DNA of 64,000 nucleotides. It comes from Sutcliffiella horikoshii (GTDB lineage Bacteria > Bacillota > Bacilli > Bacillales > Bacillaceae_I). Of this stretch, positions 8,297 to 17,697 are shown piece after piece. How positions within the stretch are numbered: position 1 is the stretch's first letter; every line of letters starts with the position of its first letter. The DNA is taken from NCBI RefSeq assembly GCF_020524325.1, contig NZ_JAIVKY010000005.1, positions 372,001 to 436,000 of the forward strand. Reading direction: 5' to 3'. Under the pieces are notes generated by a model, which saw only the letters and a list, made by a program, of their open reading frames with translations, had not been told where the DNA came from and did not search any database. Both the position numbers and the translations under genes were made by a program.

Positions 8297-9886
8297 ATGA
8301 AAGAGAGATTACAAGAAATAAAGACAAAAACTTTTTCCTTTTGGACTAATAGAACGAAAGCTCAAAAGACAGCAATGCTCAGTACAATTATCGTTTCCTT
8401 CTTTGCAATAGTTGCAATGGTCTACTTTCTGAATAAGACAGACATGGCTCCACTATACAAAGACTTGACCGTACAGGAAACAGGTCAAATTAAAGAAGTG
8501 CTAGACGGAAGAGGTATCCAATCACAGATAACAAATAACGGTACCGCTATCTTGGTTCCTCAACAATCGGTAGATTCATTGAAAGTAGAATTGGCAGCAG
8601 AGGGACTTCCGAAAAGCGGAAGCATCGATTATAGTTTTTTTGGAGAAAGATCAGGATTTGGAATGACAGATAATGAGTTCCGAATAATGAAGCTAGATGC
8701 GATGCAAACAGAACTCGTAAATTTGGTTAAAAGCATTGAAGGTGTGAAAAATGCTCAAGTCATGTTAAGCCTTCCAGAAGAAGGAGTATTTGTTAGGGAA
8801 TCGACCCAGGAGGCATCAGCTTCCATCGTCATTGAAAACGATCCAGGGTACCAGTTTGACCAAAATAATGTAAATGCGCTCTACCATTTAGTTTCAAAGA
8901 GTATACCTAACTTATCTACCGATAATATCGTCATCATGAACCAAAACTTTGAGTATTTTGATTTAAAAAATAATCAAAGTTCGGGAAGTACATTCAATGC
9001 ATCCACCCAATTGGAATTAAAGAAGGAAATTGAAAGAGACATTCAAAGACAGGTCCAGCAGATGCTCGGAATGATGATGGGGTATAACAAAGTAGTAGTT
9101 TCGGTGACAACTGACATAGACTTTACCCAGGAAGCAAGGGAAGAGAATACGGTAACACCAGTTGACCCTGAAAACATGGAAGGTATCGCAGTAAGCGTTG
9201 AACGGATTACAGAGAGTTATACAGGTAGCGAAGATAGTGCTGGTGGGGTGACAGGTACTGGTGAAGCAGATATTCCTGCATATGTAGCCGGAGGAGGCAC
9301 TGGCAGTGGTGACTATGAAAGAATGGAAGAAAGAATCAATAATGAAGTCAATAGAATCAGATCTGAAATAGTAGAAAGTCCTTATAAGGTAAGAGATTTG
9401 GGTATCCAAGTCATGGTTGAGCCTCCTGTAGCTGATGATCCGCTATCAATGCAGGAAAATACGATTGATGATATTAGACAAATTTTAAGTACGATTGTCC
9501 GAACAACCATTGACAAAAATATGTTAGGGGAAGACCCTGAACTAGCTGACATTGATGAGAAAATTGTTGTTTCCGTTCAAGAGTTCAATGGAAAAGTGGA
9601 AATGGAAGAAGCAAAAGAATCTGCAATACCGACTTGGGTATATATTGCCGCAGGAATCCTCCTAGCTGTTATTCTCTTGTTATTATTCCTCCTATTCAGA
9701 CGTAATGGAAAAGAGGAAGAGGAAGAAGTAATAATTACAGAAGAGGAGACGGTCCAATTCCAAGTGCCGGATATTAACAATGAAAAAGAGTCGGAAAGTT
9801 CAGCGCGCCGAAAACAACTAGAAAAAATGGCAAAAGAGAAGCCAGACGAATTTGCAAAACTTTTACGTTCATGGTTGTCGGAATAG
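8297..9886 (+). CDS. fliF: Flagellar MS-ring protein FliF
   Basis: FliF forms the membrane MS-ring that nucleates the basal body. An N-terminal membrane segment (about residues 24-44, containing AMLSTIIVSFFAIVAMVYFL) is followed by the YscJ/FliF ring-building domains, with LPKSGSIDYSFFGERSGFGM and GVKNAQVMLSLPEE. A flexible Gly/Ser-rich periplasmic-side region follows (about residues 310-350). A second membrane segment lies at about 447-467. The acidic cytoplasmic tail, ending ARRKQLEKMAKEKPDEFAKLLRSWL, is the FliG-binding region. Length is 529 residues (B. subtilis 536). Confidence 0.97.
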   Translation: MKERLQEIKTKTFSFWTNRTKAQKTAMLSTIIVSFFAIVAMVYFLNKTDMAPLYKDLTVQETGQIKEVLDGRGIQSQITNNGTAILVPQQSVDSLKVELAAEGLPKSGSIDYSFFGERSGFGMTDNEFRIMKLDAMQTELVNLVKSIEGVKNAQVMLSLPEEGVFVRESTQEASASIVIENDPGYQFDQNNVNALYHLVSKSIPNLSTDNIVIMNQNFEYFDLKNNQSSGSTFNASTQLELKKEIERDIQRQVQQMLGMMMGYNKVVVSVTTDIDFTQEAREENTVTPVDPENMEGIAVSVERITESYTGSEDSAGGVTGTGEADIPAYVAGGGTGSGDYERMEERINNEVNRIRSEIVESPYKVRDLGIQVMVEPPVADDPLSMQENTIDDIRQILSTIVRTTIDKNMLGEDPELADIDEKIVVSVQEFNGKVEMEEAKESAIPTWVYIAAGILLAVILLLLFLLFRRNGKEEEEEVIITEEETVQFQVPDINNEKESESSARRKQLEKMAKEKPDEFAKLLRSWLSE

Positions 9887-9904
9887 AAGGGGAGGGAGAC
9901 GAAT

Positions 9905-10924
9905 ATGGCAAAGGCAACACCGGCAAAATCCTTTTCAAATAAGCAAAAGGCAGCCATCTTATTGATCTCGCTTGGTCCGGATGTTTCGGCTTCCGTTTAC
10001 AAGCATTTATCTGAAGAAGAAATTGAAAAATTAACACTTGAAATCAGCGGCGTCCGTACAGTCGATTCTCATATCAAGGAGGATGTTCTGGAGGAATTTC
10101 ACCAAATCGCACTTGCTCAAGATTATATCTCTCAAGGTGGGATTGGCTACGCCAAAACCGTTTTAGAAAAAGCATTGGGCAAAGACCAGGCAACAGCTAT
10201 CATCACAAGGCTAACCTCTTCTTTGCAAGTGAAACCATTTGACTTTGCAAGAAAAGCCGATGCTTCACAAATTTTGAATTTTATTCAAAACGAACACCCA
10301 CAAACGATTGCGCTTGTCTTATCCTACTTGGAGCCGACAAAGTCCGGTCAAATATTATCAGAGTTACCTCAAGAATTACAGGCGGATATTGCCAAAAGGA
10401 TTGCAGTCATGGACAGTACTTCACCTGAAATTATAAATGAGGTGGAGCAAATCTTGGAACGAAAGCTTTCTACTACAGTTACTCGTGATTATACAAACAC
10501 TGGCGGAATTGACTCGGTTGTGGAAGTGTTAAATCAAGTGGACAGAAGTACAGAAAGAACCATCCTTGACTCCTTGGAAATTCAAGACCCTGAATTGGCA
10601 GAGGAAATCAAGAAACGTATGTTTGTCTTTGAAGACATTGTTACGCTCGATAATATGGCCATTCAGCGAGTGATACGTGATGTGGAAAATGAAGATATGA
10701 TGCTTGCACTGAAGGTTGCCAGTGAAGAGGTCAAAGAAATTGTATTTAAGAATATGTCTAAACGAATGGTAGAAACGATGAAAGACGATATGGAATACAT
10801 GGGCCCTGTTCGCTTAAAAGATGTGGAAGAATCTCAGTCTAGAATCGTAGGCATCATCAGAAAGCTTGAAGAAGCTGGGGAAATTGTCATTGCTCGTGGC
10901 GGAGGAGATGACATCATTGTCTAG
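9905..10924 (+). CDS. fliG: Flagellar motor switch protein FliG
   Basis: FliG is the C-ring rotor protein that contacts FliF, FliM and the MotA stator. It has 339 residues (B. subtilis 338). The N-terminal domain begins FSNKQKAAILLISLGPDVSA. The middle-domain motif EHPQTIALVLSYL (about residues 126-138) is present. The C-terminal torque helix region includes KEIVFKNMSKRMVETMKDDMEYMGPV with its conserved charged residues. SD GGGGAGGGA precedes ATG 9905. The end overlaps the start of fliH. Confidence 0.98.
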   Translation: MAKATPAKSFSNKQKAAILLISLGPDVSASVYKHLSEEEIEKLTLEISGVRTVDSHIKEDVLEEFHQIALAQDYISQGGIGYAKTVLEKALGKDQATAIITRLTSSLQVKPFDFARKADASQILNFIQNEHPQTIALVLSYLEPTKSGQILSELPQELQADIAKRIAVMDSTSPEIINEVEQILERKLSTTVTRDYTNTGGIDSVVEVLNQVDRSTERTILDSLEIQDPELAEEIKKRMFVFEDIVTLDNMAIQRVIRDVENEDMMLALKVASEEVKEIVFKNMSKRMVETMKDDMEYMGPVRLKDVEESQSRIVGIIRKLEEAGEIVIARGGGDDIIV

Positions 10925-11687
10925 GTTAATAAAATCTTTTTCTCTAAAAGAAGGGAATTCAGAATCTGTTTCCATAAAAGTTGCTCCTATTTTCAACAAG
11001 AAGCAAGCGGATGCAAAAGCAGAAACAGTCCTTGGTCATAGTATAGAATCCATAAATCGTGCCATCGAAAAGGCAAACCGTGAGGCCGCCGATATTTTGG
11101 AACAGGCATCCTTGGAGAAACAAACTGCTGCAAAGAAGATTGAAGAGGATAAGAAAGCCTGGGAATCAGAGAAAGAGTCTTGGATGCAAAAAGCATATGA
11201 TGAAGGCCATGATCAAGGATATCAAGCAGGGGAAAAACTGGCACAAGCTTTATATGAAGAAAAGCTTAACGAGGCTAACGAAATTATTGAGCTTGCCAAA
11301 CTTCATTATAATGAAAAGCTTGACAGCTCATTGGAGTCCATCGTCATGCTCAGTGTAAAAGTGGCAGAAAAGATTATTGGAACTTCCTTGGATTCAGATC
11401 CTTCATTTTTTACGAAGTTGGTTCAAACAGCTCTTAAAGAAGTCAAAGAAAAAGAAGAAATAAAAATTTATGTAAGCCCTAAACAATACCCAATTCTTGT
11501 GATGAATAAACAGATTTTGCAAAATATTATCAATAGCCAATATGAGCTTATCATTTATCCTGACTCGGAGTTGCAAGACGACGGATGCTGGATTGATTCA
11601 ACTGCAGGCAGAATCGATGTATCTATTGATACTCAGTTGAAGGAGATTAAAGAACATCTTTTGCAACTTGTGAGAGTGGAGTTGTAA
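10917..11687 (+). CDS. fliH: Flagellar export apparatus protein FliH
   Basis: FliH regulates the export ATPase FliI and tethers it to the C-ring. The central region is a long charged coiled coil (about residues 40-115) with EKANREAADILEQASLEKQ. The C-terminal V-type ATPase subunit-E-like domain follows (KVAEKIIGTSL and SELQDDGCWIDST). The start is uncertain. I prefer TTG 10917, about 9 bases after GGAGGAG (10901-10907), which yields MSRLIKSFSL and 256 residues. ATG 10908 is in frame but touches the SD. The gene overlaps the fliG end, indicating coupling. Confidence 0.88.
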   Translation: MSRLIKSFSLKEGNSESVSIKVAPIFNKKQADAKAETVLGHSIESINRAIEKANREAADILEQASLEKQTAAKKIEEDKKAWESEKESWMQKAYDEGHDQGYQAGEKLAQALYEEKLNEANEIIELAKLHYNEKLDSSLESIVMLSVKVAEKIIGTSLDSDPSFFTKLVQTALKEVKEKEEIKIYVSPKQYPILVMNKQILQNIINSQYELIIYPDSELQDDGCWIDSTAGRIDVSIDTQLKEIKEHLLQLVRVEL

Positions 11688-11689
11688 CC

Positions 11690-13003
11690 ATGTTGACAAT
11701 AGAAGACTTGCTGCAAGAAATAGAAACAATGAGTCCATATAGACGATACGGAAAAGTAAAAAGGGTTATTGGGCTGATGATTGAGTCCAAGGGGCCAGAG
11801 AGCTCCATTGGGGATGTATGCAATATCATCATCCATAAAAAGAAAAAAAGAATCGTACAAGCAGAAGTCGTAGGATTCAGAGATGACCACGTTATCTTAA
11901 TGCCATTTACTGATATTCAGGATATTGGACCAGGATGTATGGTGGAGGCCACAAATAACCCTTTAGAGATTAGAATCGGTGAAGAGTTAAGGGGGAAGGT
12001 GCTCGACGCAATGGGGAAACAGCTTAACCCAGAGGAAGAATTACCTGTCGGCTTAGGTAAGTACCCTACAGACCAAGCACCTCCAAATCCAATGACGCGT
12101 CCTTCTATTACAGAAGAGTTGGAAGTCGGAGTTAAAGTCATTGACGGCCTTCTTACAGTCGGAAAAGGTCAGAGGGTCGGAATCTTTGCTGGAAGTGGAG
12201 TTGGTAAAAGTACACTTCTTGGCATGATTGCACGAAACACACATGCTGATATTAATGTGATAGCACTAATAGGAGAACGTGGCAGGGAAGTGCGAGACTT
12301 TTTGGAACGTGACCTCGGTCCTGAAGGTTTAAAACGATCTATCGTTATAGTGGCTACATCCGATCAACCGGCCCTTATGCGTATAAAAGGCGCATATACA
12401 GCTACGGCAATTTCGGAGTATTTCCGAGATATGGGCTATAATGTCATGCTTATGATGGATTCGGTGACAAGGGTGGCAATGGCTCAGCGAGAAGTTGGAT
12501 TGGCGGTTGGAGAACCTCCGACTACCAAAGGGTATACTCCTAGCGTATTTTCCATGCTGCCTAAATTATTGGAAAGAACTGGCACAAACCAGCATGGGTC
12601 CATCACGGCCTTTTACACAGTATTAGTGGATGGGGATGACATGAATGAGCCAATCGCTGATACTGTCCGGGGGATATTAGACGGCCATTTCGTGTTAGAT
12701 AGAGATCTTGCAAATAAGGGCCAATACCCTGCAATTAACGTGTTAAAAAGTGTCAGTCGGGTCATGAACCATATTGTCGATAATGAACATAAAAGAGCTG
12801 CGGAATCCATGAGGGAAAAGCTTTCAAAATATTACCAAGCAGAAGACCTTATTAATATAGGGGCCTATAAGCGCGGAAGCTCCAGAGAAATTGATGATGC
12901 CATTCAATCCTACCCTGCCATCATAAACTATTTAAAACAAGAAGTTGATGATAGCTGGAAGTTTGCTGATACCAAAAAAGAACTAACAAACTTAATGAAG
13001 TAG
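11690..13003 (+). CDS. fliI: Flagellum-specific ATPase FliI
   Basis: FliI is the F1-beta-like ATPase that energises type III export of flagellar proteins. Walker A GSGVGKST falls at about residues 168-175, and RGREVRDFLERDLG follows. The ATPase signature region MLMMDSVTRVAMAQREVGLA and PPTTKGYTPSVFSMLPKLLER are intact. Length is 437 residues (B. subtilis 438). It begins 2 bp after fliH, with the SD inside the fliH end, and is followed immediately by its partner fliJ. Confidence 0.98.
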   Translation: MLTIEDLLQEIETMSPYRRYGKVKRVIGLMIESKGPESSIGDVCNIIIHKKKKRIVQAEVVGFRDDHVILMPFTDIQDIGPGCMVEATNNPLEIRIGEELRGKVLDAMGKQLNPEEELPVGLGKYPTDQAPPNPMTRPSITEELEVGVKVIDGLLTVGKGQRVGIFAGSGVGKSTLLGMIARNTHADINVIALIGERGREVRDFLERDLGPEGLKRSIVIVATSDQPALMRIKGAYTATAISEYFRDMGYNVMLMMDSVTRVAMAQREVGLAVGEPPTTKGYTPSVFSMLPKLLERTGTNQHGSITAFYTVLVDGDDMNEPIADTVRGILDGHFVLDRDLANKGQYPAINVLKSVSRVMNHIVDNEHKRAAESMREKLSKYYQAEDLINIGAYKRGSSREIDDAIQSYPAIINYLKQEVDDSWKFADTKKELTNLMK

Positions 13004-13012
13004 GTGATAGGC

Positions 13013-13462
13013 ATGTCTGTTAGAAAAGGACGTTTAGAAAAACTGTTGGTGGTGAAAAAAGCCGAAAAAGATCAGGCAAGTTCAGAGTATCAAAGTGCCA
13101 TTTCACAGTTTGAAACAGAAGGGCAAGCCTTATATGAGCTTTTAAAGAAAAAAGAACAATTAGATGAAGTGTTGCAAGTTAGCCTCCAAAGGGGAATACC
13201 AATAGAATCTCTTAAACAGCAACAATTCTTCATGGGTAATTTGGAGAAAAACCTGCTTCATCAACAGAAAAAAGTTAGCCATGCTAGAGCATTCATGAAT
13301 CTAAAAGAAGAAAAACTGAAAGAACAATCAGTAGAATGTAAAAAATATGAAGTGTTGGATAACAAAGAAAAACTTTATTGGAAGCAAAATGATCTTAAAG
13401 TGGAGGCAACATTTATTGACGAAATCTCCATTCTTCAATATTCGCAACACACGAATAGGTGA
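13013..13462 (+). CDS. fliJ: Flagellar export chaperone / ATPase stalk FliJ
   Basis: FliJ is a small coiled-coil protein that sits in the FliI hexamer, resembling the F1 gamma subunit, and couples the ATPase to the FlhA gate. The protein is almost entirely charged heptad-like helix, from LEKLLVVKKAEKDQASSEY to the C-terminus. ATG 13013 is preferred because TAGGTGAT precedes it at SD distance, giving 149 residues (B. subtilis 147). An ATG 9 bp upstream sits within the SD. Assignment rests on length, coiled coil and position between fliI and ylxF. Confidence 0.9.
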   Translation: MSVRKGRLEKLLVVKKAEKDQASSEYQSAISQFETEGQALYELLKKKEQLDEVLQVSLQRGIPIESLKQQQFFMGNLEKNLLHQQKKVSHARAFMNLKEEKLKEQSVECKKYEVLDNKEKLYWKQNDLKVEATFIDEISILQYSQHTNR

Positions 13463-13469
13463 ATAAAAA

Positions 13470-14045
13470 ATGAAAAAAGAAAAACAAACAGAAGAAGTAG
13501 AAGAAAAATATACATTCCTGCAAAAGCTTTTGTATTTGTTTATCATTCCGCTCCTTTTCACACTTGTCATTGTACTCGGCTATTTGACGTATGAGGGGAA
13601 AAATATATTCGAAGTTGCCCAATCTTTTCTCCCAGCCAAGGAAGAAATAATTACAACGGAAAAAGGTAAAGAGGAGGAAGAAGCTTCATCATCTAAACAA
13701 AAAGACAACACGAATCCTTCACAAGAGATCATACTTTTAGAAAGGCAAATTAGTGAAAAGGAAAGGGAAATCACTAAGCTTGTTGCAAGTCTAGAAGAAG
13801 CGAATAATAAAATAGAAGATTTGGAGAAACAAAAACAAGAAATAAAATCTTCAACCAAAGAGTTGGCCAAGCTATATGAAGGAATGTCGACAAAAAAAGC
13901 CGCTCAAATTTTGGTGGAACTAGATGAAGAGATGGTACTCCTAATCTTAAATGAATTAAGCACCTCCAAAACATCTTCTATATTAGGACAACTTGAACCA
14001 GAACAGGCAGCAAGATTTACGGAACTACTAGCCGATAATGAATAG
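13470..14045 (+). CDS. ylxF: YlxF/MotE-like membrane coiled-coil protein
   Basis: This gene occupies the ylxF position between fliJ and fliK. A short charged N-terminus is followed by one membrane segment (about residues 19-40, with LYLFIIPLLFTLVIVLGYLTY). A long external coiled coil follows (about 85-135, LERQISEKEREITKLVASLE). The C-terminal MgtE-N-like domain includes MSTKKAAQILVELDEEMVLLIL and GQLEPEQAARFTELL. MotE family proteins chaperone stator components in some bacteria. The role in Bacillus is not well settled, so a direct motor role here is inference. Confidence 0.85.
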   Translation: MKKEKQTEEVEEKYTFLQKLLYLFIIPLLFTLVIVLGYLTYEGKNIFEVAQSFLPAKEEIITTEKGKEEEEASSSKQKDNTNPSQEIILLERQISEKEREITKLVASLEEANNKIEDLEKQKQEIKSSTKELAKLYEGMSTKKAAQILVELDEEMVLLILNELSTSKTSSILGQLEPEQAARFTELLADNE

Positions 14046-14067
14046 GTTTTAGAAAGGAATGAAAGAA

Positions 14068-15264
14068 GTGAACTTTTTTGTAACAGGTGAAGCTTCTGCT
14101 TCCGTCGGAACAAGCAAGAAAATGAGTCTAGACGGAATGAAAAAGTCAGAGCAATTAACCGAAAATGAGTCGGGCAGTTTCCGTTCCATCTTGTCTGAAA
14201 GTATCCTATCCGCTATGTTGTCAATTTCTTTGCCTGATAGTGAGAAGGTTGGAGAAGAAAATGCCGCAATGGAGAAATTGATGGAAGAAATGGATGACAT
14301 CATGACATTGCAGCTTGCCATGCTTAATGAACTTCAAGAATGGCATAACATGCAGACAGATGCTGCTGATACTAAAGAACTTCCAGAAGAATACTTCCAT
14401 ATCTTAGAGGAAGTGATGGCGATGATGTCCCTCCTCTCCAATCTTGAGGGCAATATTCCAGGGAAAGTAGATAAACAGTTGATACAACCATTCACTCAGC
14501 TATCAGAAAAAGTGATGAGTTTTATGAAAAGTTATATGACGCCAATGGATGAAAAAACAGATTTACAAATACCTTCTAAAGAAAAGTCAAACATACAAGA
14601 TCTTTTAAAAGCTATAAACTCCAAGATGGGGAAGGTAGAGCAGATGATAAGGGTAGCGATCCCGACCTTACATACACCCATACCTGATTCTCCTTCTTTA
14701 AAAACAGCTTTTACGCCTAATAATGAAACGTTTCTACAAAATGGTCCTGTGACATTGAGTATGTTACAACAACCTAAACAAACAACCGTCCAATGGGTAG
14801 TTGATACAACTTCCAATGAGGTTGCACGAGAACAGTTGATGCAAAAGCTTGAAGGTATTTTATCCAAAACAACTACAAGACTAGTAAATGGTAATCAGTC
14901 CATGACCATCAGATTAGCTCCAGAGCATCTAGGAACATTACATATAAAAATGCAGGAAACGCAGAACGGCTTAGTTACTAAACTTATTGTCCATTCCAAA
15001 TCTGCTGCATCGCTTCTTGAAGGCGGGCTTGCTAATTTAAAGCAGACTCTTGCTCAGGCAAATGCGAATATGGATAAGATCGAAGTTGTGTTTTTAGATC
15101 AAGATCACAAACTACCACAACAGCATAAAGGAACAAATGAAGAAAATGCCCAACAAAGGCAAGCTTTTAAGCAGGACAAGCAACAAGACGATGCCAATCA
15201 ATCTTTTGAAGATGTCCTATTAGAAGAGTTAGAAATAAAAATACCTGAAGGTGAGAGAACATGA
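14068..15264 (+). CDS. fliK: Flagellar hook-length control protein FliK
   Basis: FliK is the secreted molecular ruler that measures the hook and switches FlhB specificity. The N-terminal two thirds is low-similarity and polar, as usual. The C-terminal Flg_hook domain (about residues 265-345) carries [17 protein letters not shown] and the hydrophobic [20 protein letters not shown] Gln/Asp-rich tail follows. GTG 14068 is preferred over ATG 14059 because AAAGGA (14053-14058) directly touches the ATG but is 9 bases from GTG. That gives 398 residues, shorter than B. subtilis FliK (487). It overlaps flgD by 4 bp (ATGA). Confidence 0.9.
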   Translation: MNFFVTGEASASVGTSKKMSLDGMKKSEQLTENESGSFRSILSESILSAMLSISLPDSEKVGEENAAMEKLMEEMDDIMTLQLAMLNELQEWHNMQTDAADTKELPEEYFHILEEVMAMMSLLSNLEGNIPGKVDKQLIQPFTQLSEKVMSFMKSYMTPMDEKTDLQIPSKEKSNIQDLLKAINSKMGKVEQMIRVAIPTLHTPIPDSPSLKTAFTPNNETFLQNGPVTLSMLQQPKQTTVQWVVDTTSNEVAREQLMQKLEGILSKTTTRLVNGNQSMTIRLAPEHLGTLHIKMQETQNGLVTKLIVHSKSAASLLEGGLANLKQTLAQANANMDKIEVVFLDQDHKLPQQHKGTNEENAQQRQAFKQDKQQDDANQSFEDVLLEELEIKIPEGERT

Positions 15265-15914
15265 CCAATACCATTTCATCTGATCTTTACATTCAGAACC
15301 GGCCGGTGGAAACATCCAAACAGAACAATGTAATGGGAAAAGACGACTTTCTACGTCTCCTTATTGCACAATTGCAAAATCAAGATCCTTTAAATCCGAT
15401 GGAAGATAGAGAATTTATTGCCCAAATGGCAAACTTTTCATCGCTTGAACAGATGGCTAACTTGAATAAGAGCATGGAAGGTTTTATAGACACCCAGAAT
15501 AAAATGAATGTACTCTCCCTGCAACAGTATCTAGGCTCAGAGCTCACATGGCAGCATACGTATATGGTGGAAAACGAACCATTCGTAGAGATGAAGAACG
15601 GTAGGGTCACAAGTATCTCCATGCAAGACGGAAAGGCGAGACTTATCATGGACGATGGAAGTGACATCACAGTTGAGCAAATCACAAAAGTGAATCAGTC
15701 TGGTGATGCTTCACAAGGTGGAAATGCTCCTCTATTATCAGCAGGTCACCTTATAGGAAAGAAAGTTTCTGTCAAATTCGGAGAAGAATCCTATGAAAAT
15801 GTCTTTGTTAACTCCGTACTTACCAAGGATGGGAAAATTCATTTCACCGTTACAGATGGGCGTTTGTCTGATGAAAAGATTCCGCTTGATGCCATCTATC
15901 AAATTACGCAATAA
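15261..15914 (+). CDS. flgD: Hook assembly cap protein FlgD with duplicated C-terminal domain
   Basis: FlgD caps the growing hook and is needed for FlgE polymerisation. The N-terminal FlgD motif [20 protein letters not shown] and [22 protein letters not shown] is typical. B. subtilis FlgD is about 140 residues, whereas this one has 217. The extra length looks like a second copy of the small beta domain. One unit runs from YLGSELTW to [10 protein letters not shown], and the second from LIGKKVSV to [10 protein letters not shown], both with a D-G-(K/S) turn and a similar end. The ATG overlaps the fliK stop. Confidence 0.93.
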   Translation: MTNTISSDLYIQNRPVETSKQNNVMGKDDFLRLLIAQLQNQDPLNPMEDREFIAQMANFSSLEQMANLNKSMEGFIDTQNKMNVLSLQQYLGSELTWQHTYMVENEPFVEMKNGRVTSISMQDGKARLIMDDGSDITVEQITKVNQSGDASQGGNAPLLSAGHLIGKKVSVKFGEESYENVFVNSVLTKDGKIHFTVTDGRLSDEKIPLDAIYQITQ

Positions 15915-15956
15915 GGATAAATTGTAGAACAGAAAGCAATCTAAGGGGGAAAAAGA

Positions 15957-17438
15957 ATGTTACGTTCCATGTATTCAAGTATCGGAGCACTAAGAAACTT
16001 TCAAACTAAACTAGATGTGATTGGTAACAATATTGCAAATGTCAATACTTATGGCTTTAAAAAAGGCAGAGCGACTTTTCAAGAAATGATGGTCCAACAA
16101 TTGTCAGGTGCAAGCGGTCCTGCAGCAGGAAAAGGTGGAGTTAATGCGAAGCAAATCGGCTTAGGGTCCATGATCAGTACGATAGATACCATCCAGACTC
16201 AAGGGTCACTGCAAACTACTGCAAGACCACTTGATCTAGCCTTATCCGGAGATGGATTCTTCGCAGTAGCCTCCATTGCAGATGTTACAAGAGTGAATGT
16301 TGATAGTGACACCAATTATGGTGATAACAAGATACTAGGTGGCGCCATTAACAATGCGGTAGCAATGAACTATACAAGATCAGGGAACTTCTACCTTGAT
16401 AATAACGGATACATCGTGAATTCTAATGGGATGTATTTGATCGGGGAAACAGGAGAGAAGAAGATTCCAAACGATCAAATCATGGCAGCATCTAATGCAG
16501 CATTGAATGCAGGTGAGATATTTTTTGATGAGTACAGGGACTTCAGAAATGACACAAATAAATATCTTGACCTTGCAATGAAGTTCTTGGAGGCTCAACG
16601 GACATTTGAGGATGCTGAAAAAGCGAATCTGGAATCAGGCGGAACTGATCCTCAACTTGCAGCAGCGGCGACAGCGGCAGAAACAGCAAGGAATAATGCA
16701 GCGACCCAATTCAATGATTTCAATACAGATATCTATGTTAATCAGAGAACAGCTTTCGTAACATCAGCCCAAAACATGAACAATGGAATTGATAGTTTTA
16801 TAGGGCAGACTGGTGAAATTGCTTACAGAATGATTGACCCAGTTGTCCAGGACCCTACCATTCCGATACCTAACGGAGCAACAGCCAATGTCAATGATCT
16901 TTCAAATCTCGTAAGCTATGCACAATCTGTAAAGACAAGTCTAGACACAGCATATAAAACGTTTGAGAACTTTATTGCCAAAGCTGAAATGATTCAACAA
17001 CCTACATGGACAGATTCATTAAGCGGCAGTCCTGGTCTAATTCAGATTCCGCCAAACGCAAGGAGCTTTAGTATCTCCGGTGATGGGAAAGTGAACTTCA
17101 TCGATCAGTTCGGTGACTTAAAAGTTGCTGGTCAGTTAATGTTGGCAAAGTTTCCAAATGATGCTGGTTTAGAAAGAATCGGAGAAAATTTATTCCAACA
17201 ATCCAACAACTCGGGGACAATGGATAAAAATGGAGACGGCATTCAACTAGAGGAGATGTTCAGACCTGGTGACGATGGTGCTGCATCCATTATTTCTGGC
17301 ACACTCGAAATGTCCAATGTGGACTTATCTGAGGAGTTTACGGAGATGATCACAGCTCAGAGAGGATTCCAAGCGAACACGAGAATCATCACGACATCAG
17401 ATGAAATTCTTCAAGAGCTTGTCAATCTGAAGCGATAA
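15957..17438 (+). CDS. flgE: Flagellar hook protein FlgE with large central insertion
   Basis: FlgE is the hook subunit. The N-terminal D0 signature MLRSMYSSIGALRNFQTKLD plus VIGNNIANVNTYGFKKGR, and the C-terminal SNVDLSEEFTEMITAQRGFQ plus ANTRIITTSDEI, are the standard axial-protein ends. The protein has 493 residues, whereas B. subtilis FlgE has about 264. About 180 extra residues (roughly 172-355) lie between NGMYLIGETG and TWTDSLSGSPG. They are predicted helical and rich in Ala, Asn and Gln (for example AAAATAAETARNNAATQFND). The reading frame and codon use are continuous, so this is an insertion domain rather than a frameshift. SD AAGGGGGAAA precedes the ATG. Confidence 0.93.
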   Translation: MLRSMYSSIGALRNFQTKLDVIGNNIANVNTYGFKKGRATFQEMMVQQLSGASGPAAGKGGVNAKQIGLGSMISTIDTIQTQGSLQTTARPLDLALSGDGFFAVASIADVTRVNVDSDTNYGDNKILGGAINNAVAMNYTRSGNFYLDNNGYIVNSNGMYLIGETGEKKIPNDQIMAASNAALNAGEIFFDEYRDFRNDTNKYLDLAMKFLEAQRTFEDAEKANLESGGTDPQLAAAATAAETARNNAATQFNDFNTDIYVNQRTAFVTSAQNMNNGIDSFIGQTGEIAYRMIDPVVQDPTIPIPNGATANVNDLSNLVSYAQSVKTSLDTAYKTFENFIAKAEMIQQPTWTDSLSGSPGLIQIPPNARSFSISGDGKVNFIDQFGDLKVAGQLMLAKFPNDAGLERIGENLFQQSNNSGTMDKNGDGIQLEEMFRPGDDGAASIISGTLEMSNVDLSEEFTEMITAQRGFQANTRIITTSDEILQELVNLKR

Positions 17439-17481
17439 AGGGGGAAGGGCTGAGTTGGAATAACTTAGCCCGACTGAAATG
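17437..17481 (+). promoter_or_regulatory. SD - hairpin - start codon arrangement for swrD
   Basis: The only SD for swrD is AAAGGGGG at 17437-17444, about 35 bases before ATG 17479, which is too far for normal initiation. Between them GGGCTGAGTT (17447-17456) and AACTTAGCCC (17462-17471) form a 10-bp stem with one G-U pair and a 5-base loop. With the stem folded, the effective SD-to-ATG spacing is about 9 bases. Confidence 0.6.
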
Positions 17482-17697
17482 GTAAAGCTAACAAAGCTCA
17501 ACGGGAGGCCTTTTGCGCTCAATGTATGGTTGATTGAGCAGGTAGAGGAAACACCTGATACCATGATTACCTTAAATAATGGTAAAAAGGTGATAGTCAA
17601 AGAGAGAATGGAAGAAGTGGTTCTGCGTTGCAAAGAGTTCTTTGCTCACATGCATCATGGGTCACATTTGGAGGGTAAAAAAGATGTTTCGCAATAA
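17479..17697 (+). CDS. swrD: FlbD family protein SwrD
   Basis: This small cytosolic protein of the FlbD (YlzI) family has 72 residues. In B. subtilis SwrD is required for swarming and increases flagellar motor power. The family motif VKLTKLNGRPFALNVWLIEQ, VEETPDTMITLNNGKKVIV and VKERMEEVV is clear. ATG 17479 matches the family N-terminus even though no SD lies at normal distance; an upstream SD may be brought near by a hairpin. The last 14 bp overlap fliL. The C-terminal tail (CKEFFAHMHHGSHLEG) is unlike that of B. subtilis. Confidence 0.92.
   Translation: MVKLTKLNGRPFALNVWLIEQVEETPDTMITLNNGKKVIVKERMEEVVLRCKEFFAHMHHGSHLEGKKDVSQ

Noticed and set aside
16380-16950. flgE enlargement as two fused genes or a frameshift
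   Set aside because: One continuous frame with normal codon use, no internal SD/start signal, and both conserved ends present once.
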